Positions 42,503 through 51,014 of a DNA stretch of 64,000 nucleotides are shown here, one piece after another. The translations under genes and the position numbers were made by a program. A model generated the notes under the pieces. That model searched no databases. It was not told where the DNA came from and was given only the letters and a program-made list of their open reading frames with translations. The first letter of the stretch is position 1. Each line of letters opens with the position of its first letter. Source of the DNA: Carboxydothermus hydrogenoformans Z-2901 (lineage in GTDB: Bacteria; Bacillota; Z-2901; Carboxydothermales; Carboxydothermaceae); contig NC_007503.1 in the NCBI RefSeq assembly GCF_000012865.1, positions 558,001 to 622,000 on the forward strand, read 5' to 3'.

Positions 42503-43264
42503 ATGTCCATTTATCTTACTGCAATGAAAAACTATTTGGAGCAGCAAAATAGCTTAAACAGTTCAAAGCCAAAAGCACTAATTTTGGTTGCTGGAGCGAC
42601 CGGTGGGGCGCAAGAAGGCTTTCAAGCTTTAGAACGTTTAAGGGAAAGCTATGAAATAATAGTTGTAGCCAGTCAAGCGGCTTTGGATCTTTACGGTGAA
42701 GAAAATCTTAAATCCCTTACCGGAACAGCAAAAATCTACCAGGGTAAGGAGTTTAAAATTTATGACTTTTTAAAAGTTGTGACCATAGTGTTTTTACCGG
42801 TGGTGTCTTCCAACCTGGTGGGCAAGTTAGCCCATGGCATTTATGATGAACCGTTAGCTTCCTTAATTTTTCATGCCAAGCTTGCGGGCAAACCGGTTAT
42901 AGGTGTTGTGGATGGAGCTTTACCCGATGGTGATGGCTTTAAAAGCCGGGGATTTACCAATCCCCCTCCGGGTCTGGTAAAGCTTATTAATGAAAATATC
43001 GAAAAACTACGGGCCCAGGAGATCTATCTCTATAAAGGTAAAACGATTTTAGAAAAGCTTTCTCCCTACCTTGGACCGCAAACAGCAGAAACTTCTGTTG
43101 TTTCATCAAAGACGGGAGTTACTTTAAATAAACGGGTTATTACCCGAGAAGATCTTTTAGAACTTGCCAATCAAACTATTACTGTGTCACAAAAAACAAT
43201 TATTACCGACCTTGCCCGGGAATATGCTGTCCAAAATAATATAAAAATTAATTTTGCTGAATAG
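42503..43264 (+). CDS. BMC-associated flavoprotein-like protein
   Basis: 253 residues from ATG 42503 (AGGGGTG before it). The N-terminal helix (SIYLTAMKNYLEQQ) and linker look like a cargo-targeting peptide. The core (about 30-160) resembles the flavoprotein/UbiX-like Rossmann fold: ALILVAGATGG, TIVFLPVVSSNLVGKLAHGIYDEP, KPVIGVVDGALPDGDG. The C-terminus (VITREDLLELANQTITVS, then TDLAREYAVQNN) is a tail also found in other microcompartment-locus proteins. It may bind a flavin and move electrons or act as a scaffold. Exact function unknown. Confidence 0.6.
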   Translation: MSIYLTAMKNYLEQQNSLNSSKPKALILVAGATGGAQEGFQALERLRESYEIIVVASQAALDLYGEENLKSLTGTAKIYQGKEFKIYDFLKVVTIVFLPVVSSNLVGKLAHGIYDEPLASLIFHAKLAGKPVIGVVDGALPDGDGFKSRGFTNPPPGLVKLINENIEKLRAQEIYLYKGKTILEKLSPYLGPQTAETSVVSSKTGVTLNKRVITREDLLELANQTITVSQKTIITDLAREYAVQNNIKINFAE

Positions 43265-43275
43265 GCGGTGAGGGG

Positions 43276-43548
43276 ATGTTACTGGGAAAAGTTATTGGTA
43301 ACGTAGTTGCCACGCGGAAAGATGAAACATTGGTCGGGACAAAAATGCTCATTACCCTGCCGGTAGACTTAGATGGTAATCCCGCAGGTCAGCCGTTTGT
43401 TGCTGTGGATACGGTGGGAGCTGGAGTTGGCGAGTTGGTGCTGTATGTTACCGGAAGTGTGGCTCCCTTTGCGGTACGCCGGGGGGAGGTACCTATCGAT
43501 GCGGCGATTATCGGTATTGTGGATAAGCTTGAATGGCAACGAAGTTAA
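43276..43548 (+). CDS. eutN: BMC-P vertex protein (EutN/CcmL family)
   Basis: 90 residues, ATG behind GAGGGG. The pentamer family: MLLGKVIGNVVATRKDETLVGTKMLI, FVAVDTVGAGVGELVLYVTGS, DAAIIGIVDKLE. It caps the twelve corners of the shell. With it the cluster encodes every tile class needed for a closed compartment (H, T and P). Confidence 0.95.
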   Translation: MLLGKVIGNVVATRKDETLVGTKMLITLPVDLDGNPAGQPFVAVDTVGAGVGELVLYVTGSVAPFAVRRGEVPIDAAIIGIVDKLEWQRS

Positions 43549-43562
43549 AGAGGAGGTTTTTT

Positions 43563-45374
43563 ATGGATGCCCAAACCTTTAAGACCGCAATTGTCCGGCG
43601 TCGCTTAGTTGATGTTTTAATGAATCCGGAATTAAAAGCGACGTTGGTCTTAAAAAACGGTCTGGTAATCAATGTTGTAACTCGGGAGATCTATCCGGCA
43701 GACGTGGCAGTTTACGATGAATACATTTTAAAAGTGGGAGATGCTTCCGACCTAATTGGCCCGGAAACGGAAGTGGTGGATTTACAGGGAAAATATTACG
43801 TATCTCCAGGATTTATCGACTCCCACATGCATTTTGAAAGCAGTATGCTAACCATTTCCGAGTTTAGCCGGTTGTCTATTCCTTCGGGAACCACTACTTT
43901 AGTGGCGGACCCCCACGAAATTGGCAACGCGCTGGGACCTGTTGGTATTAAAGCTATGGCCGAAGAAACAAAGGTAGTTCCCAACAGGGTATATTTGGTA
44001 GTGCCGGCTTTAACTCCCGACTGTCCGGGATTAGAAACCGCGGGCTATGATATTACTTCCAGGGATATGCCGGAAATACTAAATTACCCCAATGTCATCG
44101 GCATCGGGGAACTTCAGGGCTTTTCCAATGCTAAGTATGTTTATAAATACACCCCGGAAATTATTACCGACTTAATTGCCTCAACAACCTATGCCAAGTC
44201 CATTGGCAAAATAGTGGATGGTAACGCTCCGGAGCTTTTTGGCAGCGAATTAGCTGCTCATTTAATTGCTGCCGGAACCGAGGCTTCCTGTCACGAGACC
44301 ACCACCAAAGAAGAATGTGTGGAAAAACTTCGCTACGGTATGTATGTTTTCATGCGGGAAGGTTCTACCCAGAAAAACATGGCCGAATGTATCCGGGCGG
44401 TTACCGAGGAAGGTCTGGATTCCCGGCGGTTAATTGGGGCTACCGATGATATGGTGGCCGAGGATTTAGCCAAAAATGGCCACATGAACTGGGTAGTAGC
44501 CCGGATCATTAAACAAGGGATTGATCCGGTGGAAGCAATCCAAATGGTAACCATTAACCCGGCTACCTACTTTGGCTTAAAACACGTTGGGGTTTTAGCT
44601 CCGGGGAAGATGGCCGATATCGTGGTTATTTCCGACTTAATGGACATGAAAGTGGAAAAAGTTTATATCGGCGGAAAATTAGTGGCCGAAAAGGGCAAAA
44701 TGGTAGTTAACATCCCGAAATACACCTACCCCGAAGAGGTAAAACATTCGGTTAAGTGTAAACCGGTAACAGCTGAAGCCCTGGAAATCAAAGCTACTGG
44801 TAGTAATGCGGTAGTGCGCACCATTGGGTTGATTCCCGACCAGAACCTTACCGAGTCCTTTGAATTTACCGTTCCGGTTAGTGGGGGTGTGGCACAACCG
44901 GATTTAACCCAGGACGTACTACCGATTGCGGTGGTGGAAAGATACGGACGAAATGGCAGTATTGGACGGGCTTTTGTTAGAGGTTTTGGGTTAAAGGGCG
45001 GTGCGTTTGCGGAAAGTGTCAGCCACGATGCTCACAACATCATTGTGGTTGGAACCAGTTACCAGGATATGGCGTTAGCGGTTAACCGGGTTATTGAAAT
45101 GGGCGGTGGCGTGGCGGTGGTGAAAAACGGCAGGGTTTTAGGCGACCTTCGCCTGCCGGTAGGAGGTTTAATTACCGACGAGTTAGATGGCTATGAATTA
45201 TCTCGGAAGATTGCCGAACTCCATCGTTTAACTGCCGTGGAGCTTGGTTGTACCGTTCATGCACCGTTTATGCATCTGTCGTTTTTAGCTTTGACCACCA
45301 GTCCCAAGTGGAAAATTACCGACCAGGGTTTAATTGATGTTAATAGTTTTGCCATCATTCCGCCGGTTAAGTAA
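43563..45374 (+). CDS. Adenine-deaminase-family amidohydrolase with altered metal ligand (paralogue 1)
   Basis: 603 residues from ATG 43563, behind AGAGGAGG. Overall fold, length and C-terminal domain follow adenine deaminase (DSHMHFESSM, ADPHEIGNALG, GIGELQGF, SHDAHNIIVVG). But the ligand motif DGHAPG is DGNAPE here (N221, codon at 44223), and the Asp loop TDDRHPEDL is TDDMVAEDL. The second family member in this operon keeps both. The loss of a metal-binding His suggests another reaction, for example 4-aminoimidazole deamination or 4-imidazolone ring opening. It directly follows the shell genes and precedes the molybdenum hydroxylase. Confidence 0.8.
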   Translation: MDAQTFKTAIVRRRLVDVLMNPELKATLVLKNGLVINVVTREIYPADVAVYDEYILKVGDASDLIGPETEVVDLQGKYYVSPGFIDSHMHFESSMLTISEFSRLSIPSGTTTLVADPHEIGNALGPVGIKAMAEETKVVPNRVYLVVPALTPDCPGLETAGYDITSRDMPEILNYPNVIGIGELQGFSNAKYVYKYTPEIITDLIASTTYAKSIGKIVDGNAPELFGSELAAHLIAAGTEASCHETTTKEECVEKLRYGMYVFMREGSTQKNMAECIRAVTEEGLDSRRLIGATDDMVAEDLAKNGHMNWVVARIIKQGIDPVEAIQMVTINPATYFGLKHVGVLAPGKMADIVVISDLMDMKVEKVYIGGKLVAEKGKMVVNIPKYTYPEEVKHSVKCKPVTAEALEIKATGSNAVVRTIGLIPDQNLTESFEFTVPVSGGVAQPDLTQDVLPIAVVERYGRNGSIGRAFVRGFGLKGGAFAESVSHDAHNIIVVGTSYQDMALAVNRVIEMGGGVAVVKNGRVLGDLRLPVGGLITDELDGYELSRKIAELHRLTAVELGCTVHAPFMHLSFLALTTSPKWKITDQGLIDVNSFAIIPPVK

Positions 45375-45388
45375 GGAGGGGCACTTAT

Positions 45389-46249
45389 ATGCAAAAGGTT
45401 GATTATTTTCGACCCGAAACCATAGAGGAAGCCCTGGAGCTTTTAGCCGCTGGTCGGGAAGAGTATAAAATTCTCGCTGGCGGTACCGACCTGGTGCTTC
45501 ATTTACGGGAGAGGAAAGTTAGTCCTAAGGCTTTGGTGGATATCACTCATATTTCTGCTCTTCGGGGCATTAGAGAAGAACAAGGAAAAATTATTATTAA
45601 AGCGGCAACAACCTTTACGGAAGTTGCCACCTCCTCAATTGTTTTAGAAAAAATCCCGGCCCTTGCCGATGCCTGTAAAGTTGTGGGCTCACCGCAAATT
45701 CGCAATCAAGGGACCATTGGGGGCAATATAGTAAACGCCTCTCCAGCCGCCGATTCGGTACCGGCGTTGGTGCTGTTTGATGGGGTAGCCAAACTTAAAA
45801 GTAAAAGGGGTACCCGGGAGATTTTACTTACCGAGCTTCTCAAGGGAGCCGGAAAAACAGCAATTGAACCGGATGAGTTGTTAGAAGAGGTTATTTTAAC
45901 GCCGTATCCAGGAAGTGTCAGCGGTTTTTACAAACTCGGGCGACGGAATGCCCTGGCGATATCGCGGATTTCTGGAGCGGTGGAGCTTGTTTTTGCCGGC
46001 AGCAAAATTGAAAAGGCAAGAGTGGCCCTGGGTTCGGTTGCTCCCAATCCCTTTCGGGCAGCAGAATTAGAACAGTTTTTAAGCGGTCGGGAATTTAACG
46101 AAGAAACTAAAGAAGAGCTTATCGTTCTTGCCAAAAAGTTGGTGGCGGATAAGCTTGGCAGTCGTGCATCGGCGCCCTACAAACGCGAAGCGATTGCCGG
46201 AGTTATGCGGGAAATTTTAAATCTCATTGAACAGCGCCGGGGGAGGTAG
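45389..46249 (+). CDS. Molybdenum hydroxylase, FAD-binding subunit (XdhB/NdhF type)
   Basis: 286 residues, ATG behind AAGGAGGGG. FAD-binding domain of xanthine-dehydrogenase-type enzymes: YFRPETIEEALELL, the FAD loop ILAGGTDLVLHLRER, and GTIGGNIVNASPAADSVPALV, then the CO-dehydrogenase flavoprotein C-terminal domain. Carries electrons from the iron-sulfur subunit to NAD or ferredoxin. First of four subunit genes that together hydroxylate a purine ring. Confidence 0.93.
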   Translation: MQKVDYFRPETIEEALELLAAGREEYKILAGGTDLVLHLRERKVSPKALVDITHISALRGIREEQGKIIIKAATTFTEVATSSIVLEKIPALADACKVVGSPQIRNQGTIGGNIVNASPAADSVPALVLFDGVAKLKSKRGTREILLTELLKGAGKTAIEPDELLEEVILTPYPGSVSGFYKLGRRNALAISRISGAVELVFAGSKIEKARVALGSVAPNPFRAAELEQFLSGREFNEETKEELIVLAKKLVADKLGSRASAPYKREAIAGVMREILNLIEQRRGR

Positions 46250-46254
46250 CGGCC

Positions 46255-46728
46255 GTGGAGATGAAAAAGCTTTCCCTTACTGTTAACGGAAAATTAATTG
46301 AAAGGGAAGTACCAACCAACATCCGCCTTCTCGATTTCCTTAGAGATTACCTACACCTGACCGGTACCAAGGAAGGTTGCGGTGAAGGAGAGTGCGGTGC
46401 TTGCACCGTATTACTGGATGGAAAACCGGTCAACTCTTGCTTGGTAATGGCCCATTCGGCTCACGGGCGGGAAGTGATTACCATTGAGGGCATAGGTACA
46501 CCGGATAAACTTCATCCCATTCAAGAGGCTTTTTTGGAGGCAGGAGCGGTGCAGTGCGGTTATTGTACTCCCGGAATGGTACTGGCTGCCTATGCTTTAT
46601 TAAAAGAAAATCCCAATCCAACCCGGGAGGAAATAAAAGTGGCAATTTCCGGGAACCTCTGCCGTTGTACCGGTTACAACAAAATTGTTGATGCGGTGGA
46701 ACTTGCTGCCCGAAAGGAGGGAAAGTAA
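46255..46728 (+). CDS. Molybdenum hydroxylase, 2Fe-2S subunit (XdhC/NdhS type)
   Basis: 157 residues, GTG start 8 bases after GGGGAGGT (ATG 46261 possible). Two [2Fe-2S] sites: the plant-ferredoxin type GCGEGECGACTVLLDG with a later NSC, and the helical type CGYCTPGM with CRCTGY. Length is standard. Adjacent to the FAD and molybdenum subunit genes. Confidence 0.95.
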   Translation: MEMKKLSLTVNGKLIEREVPTNIRLLDFLRDYLHLTGTKEGCGEGECGACTVLLDGKPVNSCLVMAHSAHGREVITIEGIGTPDKLHPIQEAFLEAGAVQCGYCTPGMVLAAYALLKENPNPTREEIKVAISGNLCRCTGYNKIVDAVELAARKEGK

Positions 46729-47994
46729 ATGCAGGAGCGGATTGTGGGGCAATCTCCCTGGAGGGTAGATGGCATAGCTAAGGTTACCGGAAAAGCGGTT
46801 TTTCCGCAGGATATATACCTTCCCGGAATGGTATACGGTAAAACCGTTCGTTCCAAGTATCCTCATGCAAAAATAACCAAACTTGATACTTCTAAAGCCG
46901 AGGCGCTACCAGGAGTTTTAAAAGTATTCACCGCTAAAGATGTACCCGGTCATAACGGTCACGGGGTTTTACATCCGGATATCCCGGTTTTTGCCGACGG
47001 TAAAGTTACTTCCATAAATGATGCTATTTGTCTGGTAGTAGCTGAAACTCAAGATATTGCCGAGGAAGCGGCGCTTTTAATTGACGTGGAATACGAAGAA
47101 TTGCCGGCGGTTTTTGATCCCCGGGAGGCAATGAAGGAAACGGCTCCCAAACTTCGTGAAAACGGTAACATTGCTTATCACTTAAAAATACGCAAAGGGG
47201 ATGTGGAAAAGGGTTTCGCCCAGGCCGATGTCATTGTTGAACAGAGCTTTAAGACGTCCATGGTAGACCAGGCGTTTTTGCAGCCGGAAGCAGGAGTGGC
47301 TACGGTTGACGAACGGGGACATATTGTTATTTATGTTGCCACCCAGTATCCCCACTGGGATAGAACGGAAATTGCCCGGGCCTTGGGGGTTTCACAGAAT
47401 ATGGTCAGAGTAGTGACCACCGCTGTGGGTGGTGCATTTGGCGGCCGGGAAGACATGACGGTACAAATTCATGCCTGCCTGGCAGCGATGGTATTAAAAC
47501 GGCCGGTAAAAATTGTATATGAACGGAGCGAATCTTTTAAAGCGCATAGCAAACGCCACCCCATGTATATGGATTACAAGGTGGGTGCAACCCGGGATGG
47601 TAAATTGGTGGCCTTAGAGGCGACGATTATCGGGGATGCCGGGGCATACCTTTCCTGGTCGCCGAACATTTTGAGGAAAGCTGCGGTACACGCCACCGGT
47701 CCGTATTATATCCCCAATGTTAAAGTTGACTCTTATGCCGTTCACACCAACAATCCTTTTACCGGAGCAATGCGCGGATTTGGTGCGGCGCAGCCTCCAA
47801 TGGCTTATGAAGCTATAATGGATATGCTGGCGGAAAAGTTAAATCTTCATCCGTTTACTATTCGCTGGCGGAATGCCTTTGAACGGGGTTCGGAAACGGC
47901 CACCGGTCAAATTTTGGATATGAGCGTTGGGCTCAAGGAAACGATGCTTGAAGCCGCCAGGCATTTTGGCTGGAACGTCGAAGAGCTGAAATAA
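46729..47994 (+). CDS. Molybdenum hydroxylase, molybdopterin subunit, N-terminal half (NdhL-like)
   Basis: 421 residues. Corresponds to the a/b hammerhead domain (VDGIAKVTGKAVFPQDIY) plus the first molybdopterin-binding domain (VGGAFGGREDMTVQ, AMRGFGAAQPPMAYE). In most xanthine dehydrogenases this and the next gene are one chain of about 750 residues. Here the chain stops at 47992-47994 and a new ribosome site (AAGGAGGT) starts the second half, so the split looks designed. The same two-piece arrangement is known for the selenium-containing nicotinate dehydrogenase of Eubacterium barkeri (NdhL and NdhM). Confidence 0.9.
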   Translation: MQERIVGQSPWRVDGIAKVTGKAVFPQDIYLPGMVYGKTVRSKYPHAKITKLDTSKAEALPGVLKVFTAKDVPGHNGHGVLHPDIPVFADGKVTSINDAICLVVAETQDIAEEAALLIDVEYEELPAVFDPREAMKETAPKLRENGNIAYHLKIRKGDVEKGFAQADVIVEQSFKTSMVDQAFLQPEAGVATVDERGHIVIYVATQYPHWDRTEIARALGVSQNMVRVVTTAVGGAFGGREDMTVQIHACLAAMVLKRPVKIVYERSESFKAHSKRHPMYMDYKVGATRDGKLVALEATIIGDAGAYLSWSPNILRKAAVHATGPYYIPNVKVDSYAVHTNNPFTGAMRGFGAAQPPMAYEAIMDMLAEKLNLHPFTIRWRNAFERGSETATGQILDMSVGLKETMLEAARHFGWNVEELK

Positions 47995-48007
47995 GGAGGT
48001 GGGAGCG

Positions 48008-49009
48008 GTGAAAAAACGGGGTATCGGAATGGCTTCAATTTTTTACGGTACCGGTTATGGTAACGGCTTTCCTGATGTCTCCAGTGCAGTGGTGGAAATC
48101 CACGATGACGGGAGTGCTACCGTTTTAACCGGTGCTGCGGACTGCGGTCAGGGTTCCAACACGGTGCTGGTCCAAATTGCTGCAGAAGAACTGGGGATTC
48201 CAATTGAAAAGATTACCTTAATTTCGGCAGATACCGACTGTACGCCGGACGCCGGGACTACGGCAGCTACCCGGCAAACTTATACCTCCGGCAATGCTGT
48301 TAAATTAGCAGCGGCTAAAGCGAAAAAAATTCTTTTGGATTTTGCTGCCGGAGTTTTAGCGGTTAATACCACTGATGGTCTTGATATTAAAGACGGTTAT
48401 GTTTATGTGAAAACCTTCCCCCAAAAGCGGATATCTGTTGCAGAGCTGGCCAGCCATGCTCGTTTTAAAGGTAACCGCTTAATTGGGGAAGCAAGCTTTA
48501 CCACCCATTCCACCATGGTTGATCCGGAAACGGGGCAGGGAGCTCCCTATTACCCTTATGCCTTTGCTACGCAGATTGCCGAAGTGGAAGTGGATACTGA
48601 GACCGGTAAAGTGGATGTAATTCGGGTTGTAGCAGCACACGATGTAGGTCGGGCTATCAATAAGATTGCTGTGGAGGGCCAAATCCAGGGGGGTGTGGCC
48701 CAGGGGGTGGGCTGGGCCTTAACCGAAGAAGTGGAACTGAAAAACGGCCAAATTCAAAACCCCAGCTTTACCGAATATTTGATACCCACTGCTTTAGACA
48801 TACCGGAAGTAACCCCGGTAATTGTCGAAACTTATGAAGAAACCGGCCCTTACGGGGCCAAAGGGGTTGGGGAGCCGGCAATGCTGCCCACAATGCCTGC
48901 CATCTTAAATGCTATTTACAATGCGGTGGGCGTCAGAATTACCGAACTTCCGGCCACTCCGGAAAAGATCTTAAAAGCCCTAAAAGAAAAAGAGCAGAAA
49001 AATGCTTAA
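48008..49009 (+). CDS. Molybdenum hydroxylase, molybdopterin subunit, C-terminal half (NdhM-like)
   Basis: 333 residues from GTG 48008, spaced 6-7 bases after AAGGAGGT; GTG 47999 overlaps that site. Second molybdopterin-binding domain: GAADCGQGSNTVLVQIAAEELG, DAGTTAATRQTYTSGNAV, and the active-site GPYGAKGVGEPAML with the catalytic Glu of the GVGEP motif. Works with the preceding subunit. The substrate is probably hypoxanthine, purine or xanthine, judging from the cluster. Confidence 0.9.
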   Translation: MKKRGIGMASIFYGTGYGNGFPDVSSAVVEIHDDGSATVLTGAADCGQGSNTVLVQIAAEELGIPIEKITLISADTDCTPDAGTTAATRQTYTSGNAVKLAAAKAKKILLDFAAGVLAVNTTDGLDIKDGYVYVKTFPQKRISVAELASHARFKGNRLIGEASFTTHSTMVDPETGQGAPYYPYAFATQIAEVEVDTETGKVDVIRVVAAHDVGRAINKIAVEGQIQGGVAQGVGWALTEEVELKNGQIQNPSFTEYLIPTALDIPEVTPVIVETYEETGPYGAKGVGEPAMLPTMPAILNAIYNAVGVRITELPATPEKILKALKEKEQKNA

Positions 49010-49679
49010 CTTTGCCGGTTACCAATTAAGTTATCCCGTGTGGTTAACCGGAGGCGGGGGCAAAACATCGCTAATGTATTATTTAGCCCGCAGTCAGAAA
49101 GGTCCCCTTATTCTTACCACTTCTACGAAACTTGCTTACCCGCCCCGGAAGGAACTATCCTTTTACCAGTTACAAAAATTAGAAGAAGCATTACCACTGG
49201 TAAAAGACGAAAGAAAAATATTAGTAGGAAGCCGGGTAGAAAAGGAAAAAATCATTGGCTTTAGCCCGAAAGAATTAGACGCATTTTACCGGCAGTACAA
49301 GATTCCGCTTATAATCGAAGCCGATGGCAGTAACCGTCGGCCGTTGAAAATTCACTGGTCCCATGAGCCTGCTCTGCCAGAAGTTCCGGAGACGGTTATT
49401 GCTGTGGTAGGATTATCTGCACTAAATAAACCGTATTGCGGTGAGTATATTCACCGGGCCGAAGGAATCCCAGGAAAAACCATTACGCCTGAAGTGCTGT
49501 ATCAGCTTGTTTTGCTAGGAAAATATTTTGCTCCGAATACCAAAAAAAAGGTTATCTTTCTCAATCAAGCAGATGCTGTAGATAATAAACAGTTAATGAA
49601 GGTTCTGTCCCTGTTTAAAAGTAGTGGTGTTAACGTAACTTACGGATCGCTCAGGGAGGGTTACATCTTGCCGGGGTAG
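49002..49679 (+). CDS. yqeC: Selenium cofactor maturation protein YqeC
   Basis: 225 residues, ATG overlapping the end of the hydroxylase gene. P-loop GGGGKTSLMYYLAR at the start, LTTSTKLAYP, and IIEADGSNRRPLKIH, all typical of YqeC, found beside selenium-dependent molybdenum hydroxylases. It implies that the enzyme encoded upstream carries the labile, non-selenocysteine selenium ligand. Stop and next start overlap, so it is translationally coupled to the mocA-yqeB fusion. Confidence 0.85.
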   Translation: MLNFAGYQLSYPVWLTGGGGKTSLMYYLARSQKGPLILTTSTKLAYPPRKELSFYQLQKLEEALPLVKDERKILVGSRVEKEKIIGFSPKELDAFYRQYKIPLIIEADGSNRRPLKIHWSHEPALPEVPETVIAVVGLSALNKPYCGEYIHRAEGIPGKTITPEVLYQLVLLGKYFAPNTKKKVIFLNQADAVDNKQLMKVLSLFKSSGVNVTYGSLREGYILPG

Positions 49680-50986
49680 TGGGGGTTCTTATTTTGGCCG
49701 GGGGAAGTTCCCGGAGGATGGGGAAGGACAAATTGTCATTACCGTTATTTGGCAAAACGATATTGGAGCAAACCGTCGCAATATACCGCCGGGTTTTTGC
49801 CGAAGTTGAGGTGATAACGAAGGATAGGATCGGTGAAAGCTTTGCTTTAGAAGGAATGGGAGGGACTTTACGGGGAGCAGCTCGACTACTCCCGGACCAC
49901 TGGCAGGGTGTGGTGATAGCCCTGGGTGATATGCCGTTTGTTGGAATTAATAGCTTACAGGCTCTATCCAGAGCTATCGCGATGAAACCAGAAGAAGTAT
50001 GGTGTTTAAGTTATCGGGGGCGTAGGGGACATCCGGTTTATCTACCCAGAAAATATTTTTCCTATTTAAAAAGGCTTACCGGAGACACTGGTTTACGGGA
50101 CTTACTTCCGGAGTTAAGTCCTAAGTACATCGATACGGAGGATTACGGTGTGCTTTTTGATATAGATAAATCCGATGATTACCTTCCTTTTCAGCGGCTT
50201 GTAGTGGTCAAAGGCGCCGGAGACATTGCAACGGGCATAATTTGGCGTTTGCATCAAGCGGGATTTAAAGTAGTGGCAACGGAACTTTCCAAACCTACGG
50301 CAATTCGTCGGATGGTAGCCTTTGCCCAGGCAATATATACGGGAGAGCATACGGTTGAAGGTATTACTGCACGCCGGTCTAACCTTTTTGAGGTTCCAAA
50401 TTTACTGGTAAATGATTTTATTCCCGTTATCCCCGATGAAGAAGGTATTGTGGTAAAAGAGCTAAAACCCTGGGCGGTGGTTGATGCGCGGCTTGCCAAG
50501 AAAAACCTGGGGACTAAAAAAGAGGAAGCGGAAATTGTTATTGGTGTTGGGCCAGGTTTTACTGCGCCCGAGGAAGTACATGCGGTTATTGAGACAAAAC
50601 GGGGACATTACCTGGGACGTGCTATTTATCAGGGTTCAGCTTTGCCCAATACCGGTATCCCCGGCGAAATCGGGGGACACACCGTTAAAAGGGTGGTTTA
50701 TTCCCCGGGGAGGGGTAAAGTTTGCTGGTATTTTGATTTTGGCCAGGAGGTTAAAGCCGGTGAGGTAATAGGAACTGTCGGTGAAAAGCAAATTGTTGCT
50801 GCGGTTTCCGGGGTAATCCGGGGCCTCATTCACCCGGAAGTCTGGGTGGAGGAAGGAATGAAAATTGGCGATATTGATCCGCGAGGAATAAAAGAGTATG
50901 CGTTTACCATTTCCGAAAAAGCGCTGGCGATTGCTGGCGGAGTTTTAGAAGTGCTTTTAAAGCTGGGTAACACCAGCTTAAAATAA
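49679..50986 (+). CDS. yqeB: Fusion of MocA-like cytidylyltransferase and YqeB (selenium-dependent Mo hydroxylase maturation)
   Basis: 435 residues, GTG start overlapping the yqeC stop. The N-terminal part (about 1-175) is a MobA/MocA nucleotidyltransferase: VLILAGGSSRRMGKDKL, ALGDMPFVG, GRRGHPVYLPR; it would attach CMP to molybdopterin. The C-terminal part (about 178-430) is YqeB: VVVKGAGDIATGIIWRLHQAGF, VIGVGPGFTAPEEVHAVIET, HTVKRVVYSPGRG. The two are usually separate genes; the fusion couples cofactor cytidylation with selenium insertion for the same enzyme. Confidence 0.88.
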   Translation: MGVLILAGGSSRRMGKDKLSLPLFGKTILEQTVAIYRRVFAEVEVITKDRIGESFALEGMGGTLRGAARLLPDHWQGVVIALGDMPFVGINSLQALSRAIAMKPEEVWCLSYRGRRGHPVYLPRKYFSYLKRLTGDTGLRDLLPELSPKYIDTEDYGVLFDIDKSDDYLPFQRLVVVKGAGDIATGIIWRLHQAGFKVVATELSKPTAIRRMVAFAQAIYTGEHTVEGITARRSNLFEVPNLLVNDFIPVIPDEEGIVVKELKPWAVVDARLAKKNLGTKKEEAEIVIGVGPGFTAPEEVHAVIETKRGHYLGRAIYQGSALPNTGIPGEIGGHTVKRVVYSPGRGKVCWYFDFGQEVKAGEVIGTVGEKQIVAAVSGVIRGLIHPEVWVEEGMKIGDIDPRGIKEYAFTISEKALAIAGGVLEVLLKLGNTSLK

Positions 50987-51014
50987 AAAAATTAAAAGAA
51001 GGAGGAGGATAAGT

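Noticed and set aside
46729-49009. Frameshifted single xanthine dehydrogenase molybdenum subunit
   Set aside because: The second half has its own well-spaced ribosome site and GTG, and a two-gene molybdenum subunit is known in NdhL/NdhM enzymes, so the split is read as genuine.
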